Shown here piece after piece: positions 28,804-37,416 of a stretch of DNA of 64,000 bases (position 1 is its first letter; every line of letters begins with the position of its first letter). The notes beneath the pieces were generated by a model. That model had not been told where the DNA came from. It did no database searches and worked only from the letters and a program-made list of their open reading frames with translations. Source of the DNA: Microbacterium sp. BLY (GTDB lineage Bacteria > Actinomycetota > Actinomycetes > Actinomycetales > Microbacteriaceae); NCBI RefSeq assembly GCF_017939615.1, contig NZ_JAGKSR010000001.1, positions 930,001-994,000 of the forward strand, in the 5' to 3' direction. A program made the position numbers and the translations under genes.

Positions 28804-29485
28804 ACGGCCGGGCCCGACGCCGGCCGATCCCCACGACCAGCGCGGCAGTGGCGAGGATGATCGCGGCGATGAGGAGCACCCAGAGCGCGACGCCGCCGTA
28901 GCCGCCGTTCAGCGCGGGATCGAGGAAGGGGTACGGGTACCACCACGGGTTCCCGGTGGCGGGAGCGGTCACGAGGTTCGCGCGGAGCAGCGTGTAGACC
29001 ACCCACACGATCGGGAAGATCGCGGCGATCCCCACGGTGCCCCAGCCGAGGGCACGACGACGCGGCGCGAACAGCACGTCGGCGAGCAGGACGAGCGGGA
29101 TGACGACGTGCAGCACCTCGTTCGACCACGCGACCGTGGTCCCCTGCGGCAGCGCGATCCCGCGGAGCAGCGTGTTGTAGACGACGCCCGTCACGATCAT
29201 GTAGGTGCTCGCGCACACGAGGAGCGTCGCCAGCCACCGCGGCTCGACCCGGGCGTCTCGGTGGGTCAGCCCCCAGATCCCGCCGACGGCCAGCACCACC
29301 GCTGCCAGCACGTTGGAGAGGATCGTGAAGAAGCTGAAGAAGTTCGCGACCACGGTGGGTAGGTGCGCGCCCCACGCGGTGTCCGCGGCGAGGGCGATCT
29401 CCAGGGTCCGCACGAGCTGGGCGACGATCGCCGCCACCGCGAGCGCCGCCGCCGAGAGCCGGACGTAGGGCCACCACCGCGTCAT
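28802..29485 (-). CDS. Pr6Pr family membrane protein
   Basis: A 227-residue integral membrane protein with six helices. Features of the Pr6Pr (FAR-17a/AIG1-like) group are visible: the asparagine/phenylalanine-rich NFFSFFTILSNVLAAVVL in helix two and the C-terminal WYPYPFLDPALNGGYGGV. The function is not established. GGAGGTGGCG precedes the ATG at 29485. The stop overlaps the edge of the GACCCACCCC element. Confidence 0.85.
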   Translation of the reverse strand: MTRWWPYVRLSAAALAVAAIVAQLVRTLEIALAADTAWGAHLPTVVANFFSFFTILSNVLAAVVLAVGGIWGLTHRDARVEPRWLATLLVCASTYMIVTGVVYNTLLRGIALPQGTTVAWSNEVLHVVIPLVLLADVLFAPRRRALGWGTVGIAAIFPIVWVVYTLLRANLVTAPATGNPWWYPYPFLDPALNGGYGGVALWVLLIAAIILATAALVVGIGRRRARP

Positions 29486-29532
29486 CGCCACCTCCGTCGC
29501 CACTGTAGCGGGCGACCCGGCATCCCTCCCGG

Positions 29533-29596
29533 CGCGGTGCGGGATCGAGAACGTGCCGCCGCCGCCCGGGGGAGGAGCGTATTCCGTCCCGTATCG
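29533..29596. repeat. 64-bp intergenic repeat, copy 2
   Basis: Same length, ends and internal block CGTGCCGCCG as the copy at 27139-27202. It lies between the divergent Pr6Pr and purA genes, about 100 bp before purA. Confidence 0.75.
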
Positions 29597-29626
29597 CGCC
29601 TCGGGAGGCTGTCGGAGGCCTGCCGA

Positions 29627-29697
29627 TAGGATGGGAGAGCCCGCAGAGGGCCAGCTCATCGGCCGGTGCAAACCCGGCGAAAGCCAAGGGGTTACCC
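29627..29697 (+). promoter_or_regulatory. purA promoter and possible structured leader
   Basis: TAGGAT (29627-29632) is a plausible -10 element with no clear -35. The ~60-nt leader that follows contains GGTGCAAACC, a GGCGAAAGCC tetraloop hairpin and AAGGGGTTACCC directly at the ATG. It looks structured and vaguely riboswitch-like, but I cannot assign a class. The sequestered purine run before the ATG suggests translational control. This is inference. Confidence 0.35.
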
Positions 29698-30984
29698 ATG
29701 CCAGGAATCGTTATCGTCGGCGTGCAGTGGGGCGACGAAGGAAAGGGCAAGGCCACCGATCTGCTCGGTGAGCGCACCGACTGGGTGGTGAAGTTCAACG
29801 GCGGCAACAACGCCGGGCACACCGTCGTCGTCGGCGACGAGAAGTACGCCCTGCACCTGCTGCCCTCCGGCATCCTGTCGCCCGGTGTGAACCCGGTCAT
29901 CGGCAACGGCGTGGTCATCGACCTCGAGGTGCTCTTCTCCGAGCTGGAGGCCCTGTCCGCGCGCGGCATCGACGTCTCGCGGCTCAAGGTCAGCGCCAAC
30001 GCGCACATCATCACCCAGTACCACCGCACGCTCGACAAGGTCACCGAGCGCTTCCTCGGCAAGCGCAACATCGGCACCACGGGTCGAGGCATCGGTCCGG
30101 CCTACGCCGACAAGATCAACCGCGTCGGCATCCGCGTGCAGGACCTCTTCGACGAGAACATCCTGCGGCAGAAGGTCGAGGGCGCCCTCGACCAGAAGAA
30201 CCACCTCCTGGTGAAGGTCTTCAACCGTCGTGCCGTCACCTGCGACGAGATCGTGGAGGACCTGCTCTCCTACGCCGAGCGGCTGCGGCCGATGGTCGCC
30301 GACACCGGCTACCTCATCGATCAGGCCCTGAGCCGCGGCGAGGTCGTCGTGTTCGAGGGGGGCCAGGCCACGATGCTCGACATCGATCACGGCACCTACC
30401 CGTTCGTCACGTCGTCCTCGGCCACGGCCGGCGGCGCCTCGACCGGCTCCGGGGTCGGCCCCGGCGCACTCGACCGCATCGTCGGCATCGTCAAGGCGTA
30501 TACGACCCGCGTCGGGTCCGGGCCGTTCCCGACCGAGCTGTTCGACGAGCAGGGCGAGTGGCTGCGCAAGCAGGGCTTCGAGTTCGGCACCACCACCGGG
30601 CGTCCGCGCCGGGTGGGCTGGTACGACGCGCCCATCACCCGTTACGCCACGCGCATCAACGGCATCACCGACCTGGTGCTCACCAAGCTCGACATCCTCA
30701 CCGGGCTCGAGAAGATCCCGGTGTGCGTGGCCTACGACGTCGACGGTGAGCGGTTCGACGAGGTGCCGGTGAACCAGACCGACTTCCACCACGCGAAGCC
30801 GATCCTGGAGTACTTCCCAGGCTGGAGCGAGGACATCTCGACCGCGCGGACCTTCGAGGACCTTCCGCAGACGGCGCAGGACTACGTGCTCGCGCTGGAG
30901 GAGATGAGCAACACGCGCATCTCGGTCATCGGCGTCGGTCCGGAGCGCGATCAGGTGATCGTGCGCCACGACCTGCTCGACTGA
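29698..30984 (+). CDS. purA: adenylosuccinate synthetase
   Basis: A 428-residue enzyme that couples GTP hydrolysis to join IMP and aspartate, the first committed step to AMP. The GTP loop GDEGKGK is at residues 12-18 with Asp13, and His41 lies in [10 protein letters not shown]. The later blocks [33 protein letters not shown] and [11 protein letters not shown] are diagnostic. Length is exactly typical. It has a possible structured leader. The lactonase gene follows after 11 bp and may be co-transcribed. Confidence 0.97.
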   Translation: MPGIVIVGVQWGDEGKGKATDLLGERTDWVVKFNGGNNAGHTVVVGDEKYALHLLPSGILSPGVNPVIGNGVVIDLEVLFSELEALSARGIDVSRLKVSANAHIITQYHRTLDKVTERFLGKRNIGTTGRGIGPAYADKINRVGIRVQDLFDENILRQKVEGALDQKNHLLVKVFNRRAVTCDEIVEDLLSYAERLRPMVADTGYLIDQALSRGEVVVFEGGQATMLDIDHGTYPFVTSSSATAGGASTGSGVGPGALDRIVGIVKAYTTRVGSGPFPTELFDEQGEWLRKQGFEFGTTTGRPRRVGWYDAPITRYATRINGITDLVLTKLDILTGLEKIPVCVAYDVDGERFDEVPVNQTDFHHAKPILEYFPGWSEDISTARTFEDLPQTAQDYVLALEEMSNTRISVIGVGPERDQVIVRHDLLD

Positions 30985-30995
30985 ACGGAGCGAGC

Positions 30996-32099
30996 ATGAC
31001 GCGCTTCTGGCTCGGGGGCTACGGCCCGGCGATGGAGGGCTCTGCCGAGGGGATCGGCGCGCTGGCGGGAGACGAGGGTCGTGAGGCGACGACGCTCGCC
31101 TACCGCGGGCCGGTGACGCAGACGCCGTCGCCGTCGTGGCTCGCGGCACACCCATCCCTCGACGTCGTGTATGCGGCGCTGGAGGGCGACGCCGCGGTGC
31201 AGGCGTTCGCGCGCACCGGGGAGCTGGCGCTCACGCCGCTCGGCGATCCGGTGGCGACCGGGGACGGCGTCTGCCATCTCGCGGTGTCGCCGAACGGTCA
31301 GACGCTCGTCGCCAGCTGCTACGGCGACGGGCGAGTCGTCCGCTTCGGGCTCGCGGCCGACGGTCGGCTCGTTCCGGCGAAGGAGGATGCGGCCGCAGCC
31401 CTGCGTGCCGCCCTGTTCGGCGACGGCGACCCGGACGCGGCTCCGAAGACTCCCGCCGGTGACGGCATCGCCGCGGTCGATCCGTATGACGCCGCGGACC
31501 GCGCGTCGCACGCGCACGCCGCCGCCTTCCTGCCGGACGGGCGCGTGGTCACGACCGATCTCGGCTTCGATCTCGTCCGGTTCTGGCGTCTGCAGGGCAA
31601 CGGTCTCGTCCTCGACCAGGAGGTCGTGCTGCCGCGCGGCACCGGCCCGCGACACATGGTCGTGCATCCGAGTGGTCACCTGCACGTCGTGACCGAGTAC
31701 TCGTGCGAGGTCTTCACCCTTGCGGCCGCCGCCGACGGCACGTGGAGCGTTGTCTCCTCGGCCCCGGCCAGCCCCATCGCGCAGGTCGGCGCGGACTTCC
31801 CCGCCGAGCTCGCCCGCTCGAAGGACGGCCGGTTCCTCTACACCGCCCTCCGCGGCAGCAACACGATCGCGGCGCTGCGGGTGCGCGGCAGCGGGGAGGG
31901 GCTGGAGCCCGTCGCGCTCGCCGATTCCGGGGTCGACTGGCCGCGCCACCACCTCGTCTACCAGGGCAAGCTCCTCGTCGCCGGTCAGCGCTCCGACACC
32001 GTGACGCTGCTCGACCTCGACGACCGCACCGGGGCCCCGCTCGGGGTCCGGCACGAGGCGCAGGCCCCGGCGCCGACGAGCATCCTCCCGCTCCACTGA
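30996..32099 (+). CDS. lactonase family seven-bladed beta-propeller protein
   Basis: A 367-residue cytoplasmic protein of the 6-phosphogluconolactonase (Pgl-type) / muconate lactonizing beta-propeller family. The signatures are PSWLAAHPSLDVVYA, CHLAVSPNGQTLVASCYGDG, HAHAAAFLPDGRVVTTDLG, GTGPRHMVVHPSG and SKDGRFLYTALRGSNTIA. Proteins of this family hydrolyse 6-phosphogluconolactone or simply bind sugars; activity is not provable here. GGAGCGAGC precedes the ATG, 11 bp after purA. Confidence 0.85.
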   Translation: MTRFWLGGYGPAMEGSAEGIGALAGDEGREATTLAYRGPVTQTPSPSWLAAHPSLDVVYAALEGDAAVQAFARTGELALTPLGDPVATGDGVCHLAVSPNGQTLVASCYGDGRVVRFGLAADGRLVPAKEDAAAALRAALFGDGDPDAAPKTPAGDGIAAVDPYDAADRASHAHAAAFLPDGRVVTTDLGFDLVRFWRLQGNGLVLDQEVVLPRGTGPRHMVVHPSGHLHVVTEYSCEVFTLAAAADGTWSVVSSAPASPIAQVGADFPAELARSKDGRFLYTALRGSNTIAALRVRGSGEGLEPVALADSGVDWPRHHLVYQGKLLVAGQRSDTVTLLDLDDRTGAPLGVRHEAQAPAPTSILPLH

Positions 32100-32129
32100 G
32101 CCCGCTCCGGAGCCTCGGCCGTTCCCGAC

Positions 32130-32160
32130 TTGACCTCAACCATTCTTGAGGTTCTAGCGT
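32130..32160 (+). promoter_or_regulatory. MerR/SoxR-type operator-promoter of the MFS gene
   Basis: TTGACC (32130-32135) and TAGCGT (32155-32160) are 19 bp apart, the long spacer typical of MerR-family targets, and the spacer contains the dyad CCTCAA-N6-TTGAGG (32134-32151), matching SoxR-like sites. The -10 ends seven bases before the ATG and no ribosome site exists, so the mRNA is probably leaderless. No merR/soxR gene is nearby. Confidence 0.7.
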
Positions 32161-32167
32161 CGTCCTC

Positions 32168-33541
32168 ATGACGACCGAGACCGGGCGCCCCGCGCCGTCC
32201 CTGCCCGCCCCGCCGCGCATCCTCGGCGGCGAGTACGTCTGGATCACGATCGGCGCGTGCGCCCTCGTGTTCCTCGGCGCCTTCGAATCGCTGGCGGTCA
32301 CCACGGTGATGCCGGCGGTGAGCGCCGACCTCGACGGCGAGCGGCTGTACGCGCTGGCCTTCGCCGGACCGCTCGCGACGAGCGTGATCGGCATGGTCCT
32401 GGCTGGCAACTGGTCGGACCGGCGGGGCCCGGTGGCGCCGCTGTACACGTCCGTCGGCCAGTTCACGGTTGGCCTGCTCGTCGCGGGGCTCGCGCCGACC
32501 ATGGAGATCCTCGTCGCGGGACGCTTCGCGCAGGGCCTCGGCAACGGCGGGCTCATGGTGGCTCTCTACGTCGTGGTCGCCCGGGTGTATCCGACCTCCC
32601 TGCATCCGGCGATCTTCGCCGGGTTCGCCGCCGCCTGGGTGATCCCCTCCCTCATCGGTCCGACGATCGCGGGCGCGGTCACGGAGGTGTGGAGCTGGCA
32701 TTGGGTGTTCCTCGGCGTTGTGGTGCTCGTCGTGCTCGCGCTGATGATGGTCGTGCCGGCCCTCCGCGGCCTCACACGCAGCGGAGATGCGAGCGTGCCC
32801 TGGGCGCTCGGACGGCTGGGATGGTCGGTGCTCGCCGCCGTCGCGGTGCTCGCACTCGACCTCGTGGGCGATGTCCCTGTCGCCGGGCCGTTCCTCTCGG
32901 CGGCCGCGGTGATCGTCGCGATCGCAGCGGTGCGCTCCCTCCTCCCGCGCGGCGCGCTCCTCGCCCGACGGGGGCTGCCGTCGGTGATCCTCGTGCGCGG
33001 GCTCGGCGCGGCGGCGTTCTTCGGGGCGCAGATCTACCTGCCGTACCTGCTGACCGACCGCTACCTGCTGTCGCCGACCCTCGCGGGGCTCGCGCTGACC
33101 GGGGGTGCGCTCGCCTGGTCGGCGGCGGCGACCGTCCAGGGTCGGATGGGCGAGCGCCTGTCGAGCGTGACGGCGGTGCGGGTGGGAACGGTCCTCGTGG
33201 TCATCGGAATCACGCTCGTCCTGGTGATCACCGTGATGCAGGCGTCGGCGCTGCTCGCCGCCCTCGCCTGGGTCGTCGCCGGCGCCGGGATGGGGCTGAT
33301 GAGTCCCCGGACCAGCGCCCTCGTGCTGGCCATGTCGTCTCCCGCGGAGCAGGGGTTCAACAGCGGGGCGATGACCGTCGCCGACTCGTTCGGCAGTGCG
33401 CTCGCCCTTGCGGTCACGGGCGCGCTCTTCGCCGCACTCGGGGCGACGACGGCTGATCCGTTCGTCGGGGTGTTCGCGCTCGCCGCGGTGGTGGGCGCCG
33501 GAGCGGCCGTCCTGGCTCCGCGAACGCGCGCGGGAACCTGA
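32168..33541 (+). CDS. MFS drug-exporter-like transporter
   Basis: A 457-residue major facilitator with 12 to 14 helices. The motif-A-like segment GNWSDRRGPVAP follows the second helix and there is an arginine in helix four (VAGRFAQGLGNGG), as in DHA exporters. The C-terminal AMSSPAEQGFNSGAMTVADS is conserved in actinobacterial exporters of this subgroup. Its promoter is a MerR/SoxR-type site with a 19-bp spacer, which suggests induction by a redox-active or cationic compound. The substrate is unknown. Confidence 0.87.
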   Translation: MTTETGRPAPSLPAPPRILGGEYVWITIGACALVFLGAFESLAVTTVMPAVSADLDGERLYALAFAGPLATSVIGMVLAGNWSDRRGPVAPLYTSVGQFTVGLLVAGLAPTMEILVAGRFAQGLGNGGLMVALYVVVARVYPTSLHPAIFAGFAAAWVIPSLIGPTIAGAVTEVWSWHWVFLGVVVLVVLALMMVVPALRGLTRSGDASVPWALGRLGWSVLAAVAVLALDLVGDVPVAGPFLSAAAVIVAIAAVRSLLPRGALLARRGLPSVILVRGLGAAAFFGAQIYLPYLLTDRYLLSPTLAGLALTGGALAWSAAATVQGRMGERLSSVTAVRVGTVLVVIGITLVLVITVMQASALLAALAWVVAGAGMGLMSPRTSALVLAMSSPAEQGFNSGAMTVADSFGSALALAVTGALFAALGATTADPFVGVFALAAVVGAGAAVLAPRTRAGT

Positions 33542-33573
33542 TTTGCGACGGGAGGGCGGCTTCCCTACTGTGA

Positions 33574-33601
33574 TGAACGGTGTTCAGGTGAACACCGTTC
33601 A
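33574..33601 (+). promoter_or_regulatory. double BioQ-type operator
   Basis: TGAACGGTGTTCA (33574-33586) and TGAACACCGTTCA (33589-33601) each fit TGAAC-N3-GTTCA, the box known for the actinobacterial biotin repressor BioQ. Together they form a perfect 26-bp palindrome (33575-33600). They end 15 bp before the bioY start. A TACTGT just upstream may be the -10. Confidence 0.7.
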
Positions 33602-33616
33602 GGAAGGACACAGCCG

Positions 33617-34195
33617 ATGGCACCCACTCCCCGCGACACCTCGGCCATGCTCGGCCGGGTGGCCGTCTTCGCCGCTCTCATCATCGTGCTCGGCACGGTC
33701 GTCGTCCCGCTCCCCGGCGGCGTGCCCATCACAGGCCAGACCCTCGCCGTCATGCTGGCCGGTCTCGTGCTCGGGCCGCGGGTCGCACCGTGGTCGGTCG
33801 CCCTGGTCCTGCTGCTGGCGGCGCTCGGCCTCCCGGTCCTCGCCGGCGGGCGCGGAGGGCTCGGGGTCTTCGTCGGGCCGACGGCCGGATACCTGCTCGG
33901 GTGGATCGCCGGTGTCGTGGTGATCGGGCTCCTGATGCGCACCGGCCGACCGACCTGGTGGCGCGCCGCGATCGCCGCGTTCGTCGGGGGTGTGCTCGTC
34001 GTCTACGCCTTCGGCATCCCCGTGCAGGCTCTCGTCACCGGGGTCCCGCTCGACCTCACCGCCCTCTCCACGCTGGCCTTCCTGCCCGGTGACCTCATCA
34101 AGGTGACCGCAGCCACCCTCCTCGTCGTCGCCCTCCGCCGCGCCTACCCCCGGGCCTTCGCCGACCACCGTCCCCTCCGCCCCGCCCTCGCCTGA
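33617..34195 (+). CDS. bioY: biotin transporter BioY
   Basis: A 192-residue membrane protein with six helices and the BioY blocks VPLPGGVPITGQTLAVMLAG, GLPVLAGGRGGLGVFVGPTAGYLLG and FLPGDLIKVTAA. It is the substrate-binding (S) component for biotin uptake, working alone or with an ECF module; no bioM/bioN genes follow. The ATG at 33617 has GGAAGGACAC upstream. Two BioQ-like boxes before it imply repression when biotin is sufficient. Confidence 0.93.
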   Translation: MAPTPRDTSAMLGRVAVFAALIIVLGTVVVPLPGGVPITGQTLAVMLAGLVLGPRVAPWSVALVLLLAALGLPVLAGGRGGLGVFVGPTAGYLLGWIAGVVVIGLLMRTGRPTWWRAAIAAFVGGVLVVYAFGIPVQALVTGVPLDLTALSTLAFLPGDLIKVTAATLLVVALRRAYPRAFADHRPLRPALA

Positions 34196-34627
34196 CGCCC
34201 CCGGCGGGCCCGGCCCGGCCCGGTCCCGTCGTTCGTCCCCCGACCGTCCCCCGACCGTCCTCCGACCGTCCCCCGGTATCCGCGCCGCCGATCCCGTTCC
34301 GGATGCACGACAGGGGCACGTCTGCGGGCCGGTAGTCCCATCCCGGTCGTGCATCCGTCTTCGGGTCGTGCAGACGGGGCGGGATCCATGCCCCGTCCGG
34401 GTCGTGCATCCGTCTTCGGGTCGTGCAGACGGGGCAGGATCCATGCCCGGTCCGGGTCGTGCAGGTGTCGCGGGGTCGTGCAGGCGTCCGCGGGGCGGGC
34501 AGCGGGGACTCGGGGCCGACGACAGATGGACCCGTATATCGGTGGCCGGGAACAACTCACCCGTGACTCGACGTTCGTCATGAGCGAGACTGGGCCACGG
34601 ACCGCCGCGGCCACGAGAGGGGCGAGC
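34196..34627. repeat. intergenic region with TCGTGCA tandem array
   Basis: No gene is seen in these 432 bp. Positions 34230-34275 hold four imperfect CGACCGTCC units. At 34345-34454 there are two nearly identical 55-bp units starting GGTCGTGCATCCGTC (34345 and 34400), followed by a degenerate third. TGCACGAC at 34304 is the inverse of the recurring GTCGTGCA. The related motif pair recurs at 46983-47032. The last ~60 bp before the oxidoreductase gene probably carry its promoter. Confidence 0.7.
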
Positions 34628-36064
34628 ATGAGTGCTGCCGAGAAGACCGACGAATACGACCTCATCGTCCTGGGCGGTGGCCCGGTCGGGGAGAATGTGG
34701 CCGACCGCGCCGTGCAGGGGGGCCTCACGGCGATCATCGTGGAGAGCGAGCTCGTGGGCGGCGAGTGCTCGTACTGGGCCTGCATGCCCTCGAAGGCGTT
34801 GCTCCGCTCCGCCCAGGCGCTCCGGGCCGCACAGCATGTCCCGGGCGCCGCGGAGGCGGTGACCGGGGGGCTGGACGTGCGCGCTGTGTTCGCACGCCGT
34901 GACTCCTTCACGAGCAACTGGTCCGACGACGGACAGGTGAAGTGGCTCGAGTCGGCTCACATCGACCTCGCCCGCGGCCACGGCCGGCTGACGGGGGAGC
35001 GCGAGGTGACGGTGACCGACCCGGACGGCGGCACGCGGGTCCTGCGTGCGCGTCACGCGGTCGCGATCAGCACCGGCTCGGATGCCGTCATCCCGCCCAT
35101 CGAGGGTCTGCGGGAGGCGGCGCCGTGGACGAGCCGCGAGGCGACCAGCGCCGAAGAGGTCCCCGAGAGCCTCGCGGTGATCGGCGGCGGTGTCGTCGCG
35201 GTCGAGATGGCCACCGCGTACGCCGCGCTCGGCTCGTCGGTCACGCTGCTCGCGCGCAGCGGGCTGCTCGGAGGGATGGAGCCCTTCGCCGGAGAGCGCG
35301 TCGCCGACGGGCTCCGGGAACTCGGCGTCGACGTCCGCACCGACACCGGGACGACCGCGGTGCACCGCGACGGCGGACGGGTGACGATCACGCTCGACGA
35401 CGGGGAGACCGTGACGGCGGCGGAGGTGCTCGTCGCGACCGGCCGCTCACCGCGCAGCGCGGACATCGGGCTCGACGTCGTCGGGCTCGAGCCGGGCCGC
35501 TGGATCGAAACGGACGACACCCTGCGCGTCCCGGGGCACGACTGGCTCTACGCCGTGGGCGACGTCAACGGGCGCGTGCTGCTGACACACCAGGGCAAAT
35601 ACCAGGCGCGGGCGGCGGGCGATGTCATCGCCGCGCGGGCGAAGGGCGAGGCGGTCGACGACGCCCCCTGGGGCCGTCACGTCGCCACGGCCGATCACTC
35701 CGCTGTGCCGCAGGTCACGTTCTCGATGCCCGAGGTCGGATCGGTCGGGCTCACCGAGGCCGCGGCCCGCGAGGCCGGCACCGCAGTCCACGTCGTCGAC
35801 TACGACCTCGGCTGGGTGGCGGGCGCGAGCCTCTATGAGGACGGCTTCGCCGGGCAGGCGCGGCTGGTCGTCGACACCGACCGCGACGTCGTGATCGGTG
35901 CGACCTTCGTCGGACCAGAGGTCGCCGAGCTGGTGCAGGCGGCGACCATCGCGATCGTCGGCGAGGTCCCGATCGCCCGGCTCTGGCACGCCGTGCCCTC
36001 GTATCCCACGATCAGCGAGATCTGGTTGCGGCTGCTGGAGGGGTACGGACGCGACTCGGCCTGA
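34628..36064 (+). CDS. pyridine nucleotide-disulfide oxidoreductase (Lpd/MerA-like)
   Basis: A 478-residue FAD enzyme of the class I disulfide reductase family. The FAD site VLGGGPVGENVADRA is at the N-terminus, and the redox pair lies in GGECSYWACMPSK, a CxxxxC as usual but with an aromatic YW insert instead of LNVG. An NAD(P) site IGGGVVAVEMATAYAAL is near 190-205, and the C-terminal dimer domain ends HAVPSYPTISEIW. The C-terminal histidine-glutamate of lipoamide dehydrogenases appears as HAVPSYPTISE. No partner dehydrogenase complex is adjacent, so the electron acceptor is unknown. GAGAGGGGCGAGC precedes the ATG chosen. Confidence 0.88.
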   Translation: MSAAEKTDEYDLIVLGGGPVGENVADRAVQGGLTAIIVESELVGGECSYWACMPSKALLRSAQALRAAQHVPGAAEAVTGGLDVRAVFARRDSFTSNWSDDGQVKWLESAHIDLARGHGRLTGEREVTVTDPDGGTRVLRARHAVAISTGSDAVIPPIEGLREAAPWTSREATSAEEVPESLAVIGGGVVAVEMATAYAALGSSVTLLARSGLLGGMEPFAGERVADGLRELGVDVRTDTGTTAVHRDGGRVTITLDDGETVTAAEVLVATGRSPRSADIGLDVVGLEPGRWIETDDTLRVPGHDWLYAVGDVNGRVLLTHQGKYQARAAGDVIAARAKGEAVDDAPWGRHVATADHSAVPQVTFSMPEVGSVGLTEAAAREAGTAVHVVDYDLGWVAGASLYEDGFAGQARLVVDTDRDVVIGATFVGPEVAELVQAATIAIVGEVPIARLWHAVPSYPTISEIWLRLLEGYGRDSA

Positions 36065-36199
36065 CCCCGCCAATCCGTTTCCGGGCCCGTCACGAACAGA
36101 ACGCGCAATGTGTCCCAGATTGACGACCCCGCGCGCAACCCGGTGCCGGATGTCGTACCCGTCTTATACGCTCGAACCCACATCCGAGGAGGCAGGACC

Positions 36200-36502
36200 A
36201 TGAAGGCTGTACTCGCAGGAAACGTCATCGCCGAGGCCGACCAGGACGACCTCATCCGCATCGAGGGGAACTGGTACTTCCCGCCGGCATCCGTCGCGCC
36301 CGACGCGCTCGTCGAGAGCCCCACCCCCTACACCTGTCCGTGGAAGGGCGAGTGCCAGTACTACTCCGTCCAGGTCGACGGAGAGCTGCACAAGGATCTC
36401 GCGTGGTCGTACCCGCATCCGTACCCGTCGGCGTTCGACCGCGTCGGCAAGGACTTTTCCGGCTACGTCGCCTTCGCCCCGGGCGTCGAGGTCTCGGCCT
36501 AG
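36200..36502 (+). CDS. DUF427 family protein
   Basis: A 100-residue protein with the DUF427 pattern GNWYFPPASV, TPYTCPWKGECQYYSV, LAWSYPHPYPSA and GYVAFAPGVEV. These small beta proteins are widespread in Actinobacteria and of unknown function. GAGGAGGCAGGACC precedes the ATG. It lies 53 bp before the OpuC-like operon on the same strand. Confidence 0.9.
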   Translation: MKAVLAGNVIAEADQDDLIRIEGNWYFPPASVAPDALVESPTPYTCPWKGECQYYSVQVDGELHKDLAWSYPHPYPSAFDRVGKDFSGYVAFAPGVEVSA

Positions 36503-36555
36503 TCCCGCACGACGAACGACCGCACGCCCGCACGACCGTCGGAGAAGACCCCCTC

Positions 36556-37416
36556 ATGATCGAGTTCCGCAACGTCACGAAGCGCTTCCCCGACGGGACG
36601 CTCGCCGTGGACGACTTCAGCCTCGTGCTGCCTTCCCGCAAGACGACCGTGTTCGTCGGATCATCCGGCTGCGGCAAGACCACGTTGCTGCGCATGATCA
36701 ACCGCATGGTCGAGCCGACCTCGGGGGAGGTCGAGATCGACGGCGAGAGCGTGCTGTCGGGTGACCCGGTCGCGCTGCGCCGCCGCATCGGCTATGTCAT
36801 GCAGAACTCCGGGCTCATGCCGCACTTCACCGTCATCGACAACGTCGCCACGGTGCTGCGGCTGAACGGGGTGAAGCGCAAGCAGGCGCATGAGCGGGCG
36901 CGCGAGCTGCTCACGACGGTCGGCCTCGACCAGGCGCTCGCCGAGCGCTACCCGAGCCAGTTGTCGGGTGGGCAGCAGCAGCGCGTCGGGGTGGCTCGCG
37001 GGCTCGCCGCCGACCCGAACATCCTCCTCATGGACGAGCCGTTCGGTGCGGTCGACCCGATCGTCCGCGCCGACCTGCAGCAGGAGACCCTGCGTCTGCA
37101 GCACGAGCTCGACAAGACGGTCGTCTTCGTCACGCACGACATCGACGAGGCGTTCCTTCTCGGCGACCAGGTCGTCATCCTCGACAAGGGCGCCCGGATC
37201 GTGCAGGTGGGCAGCCCGAGCGAGATCATCGAGAACCCGGCCGACGACTTCGTCTCCTCCTTCATCGGAGCCGACCGCGGCCGCCGTGCGCTGCACCTCA
37301 AGCAGACGCCGCGCGGCATCGTGGTCGTGGACTCCGAGGGCCGTACGCAGGGGGCGATCGTCGATGCGCCGGAGGGCGTCGCCGACGGAGCCGACACGGT
37401 GAAGGCGGCCCCGTGA
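36556..37416 (+). CDS. opuCA: glycine betaine/choline-type ABC transporter ATPase
   Basis: A 286-residue ATPase. Walker A is GSSGCGKTT (about 35-43), the Q loop YVMQNSGLMPHFTVIDNV, the signature LSGGQQQRVGVARGLA and Walker B ILLMDEPFGAVDP, with a HD switch. The C-terminal ~50 residues are a diverged regulatory tail rather than a full CBS pair. Together with the two permeases and binding protein after it, it forms an osmoprotectant importer of the OpuC/OsmU type. The permease start overlaps its stop (GTGA). Confidence 0.9.
   Translation: MIEFRNVTKRFPDGTLAVDDFSLVLPSRKTTVFVGSSGCGKTTLLRMINRMVEPTSGEVEIDGESVLSGDPVALRRRIGYVMQNSGLMPHFTVIDNVATVLRLNGVKRKQAHERARELLTTVGLDQALAERYPSQLSGGQQQRVGVARGLAADPNILLMDEPFGAVDPIVRADLQQETLRLQHELDKTVVFVTHDIDEAFLLGDQVVILDKGARIVQVGSPSEIIENPADDFVSSFIGADRGRRALHLKQTPRGIVVVDSEGRTQGAIVDAPEGVADGADTVKAAP

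Noticed and set aside
29627..29697. A cobalamin or c-di-GMP riboswitch before purA
   Set aside because: Only short similarities (GGTGCAAACC, CGAAAG) are present; the rest of either core is missing.
34345..34460. TCGTGCA repeats as a CRISPR array
   Set aside because: Units are contiguous, few, partly degenerate and lack unique spacers; no cas genes are near.
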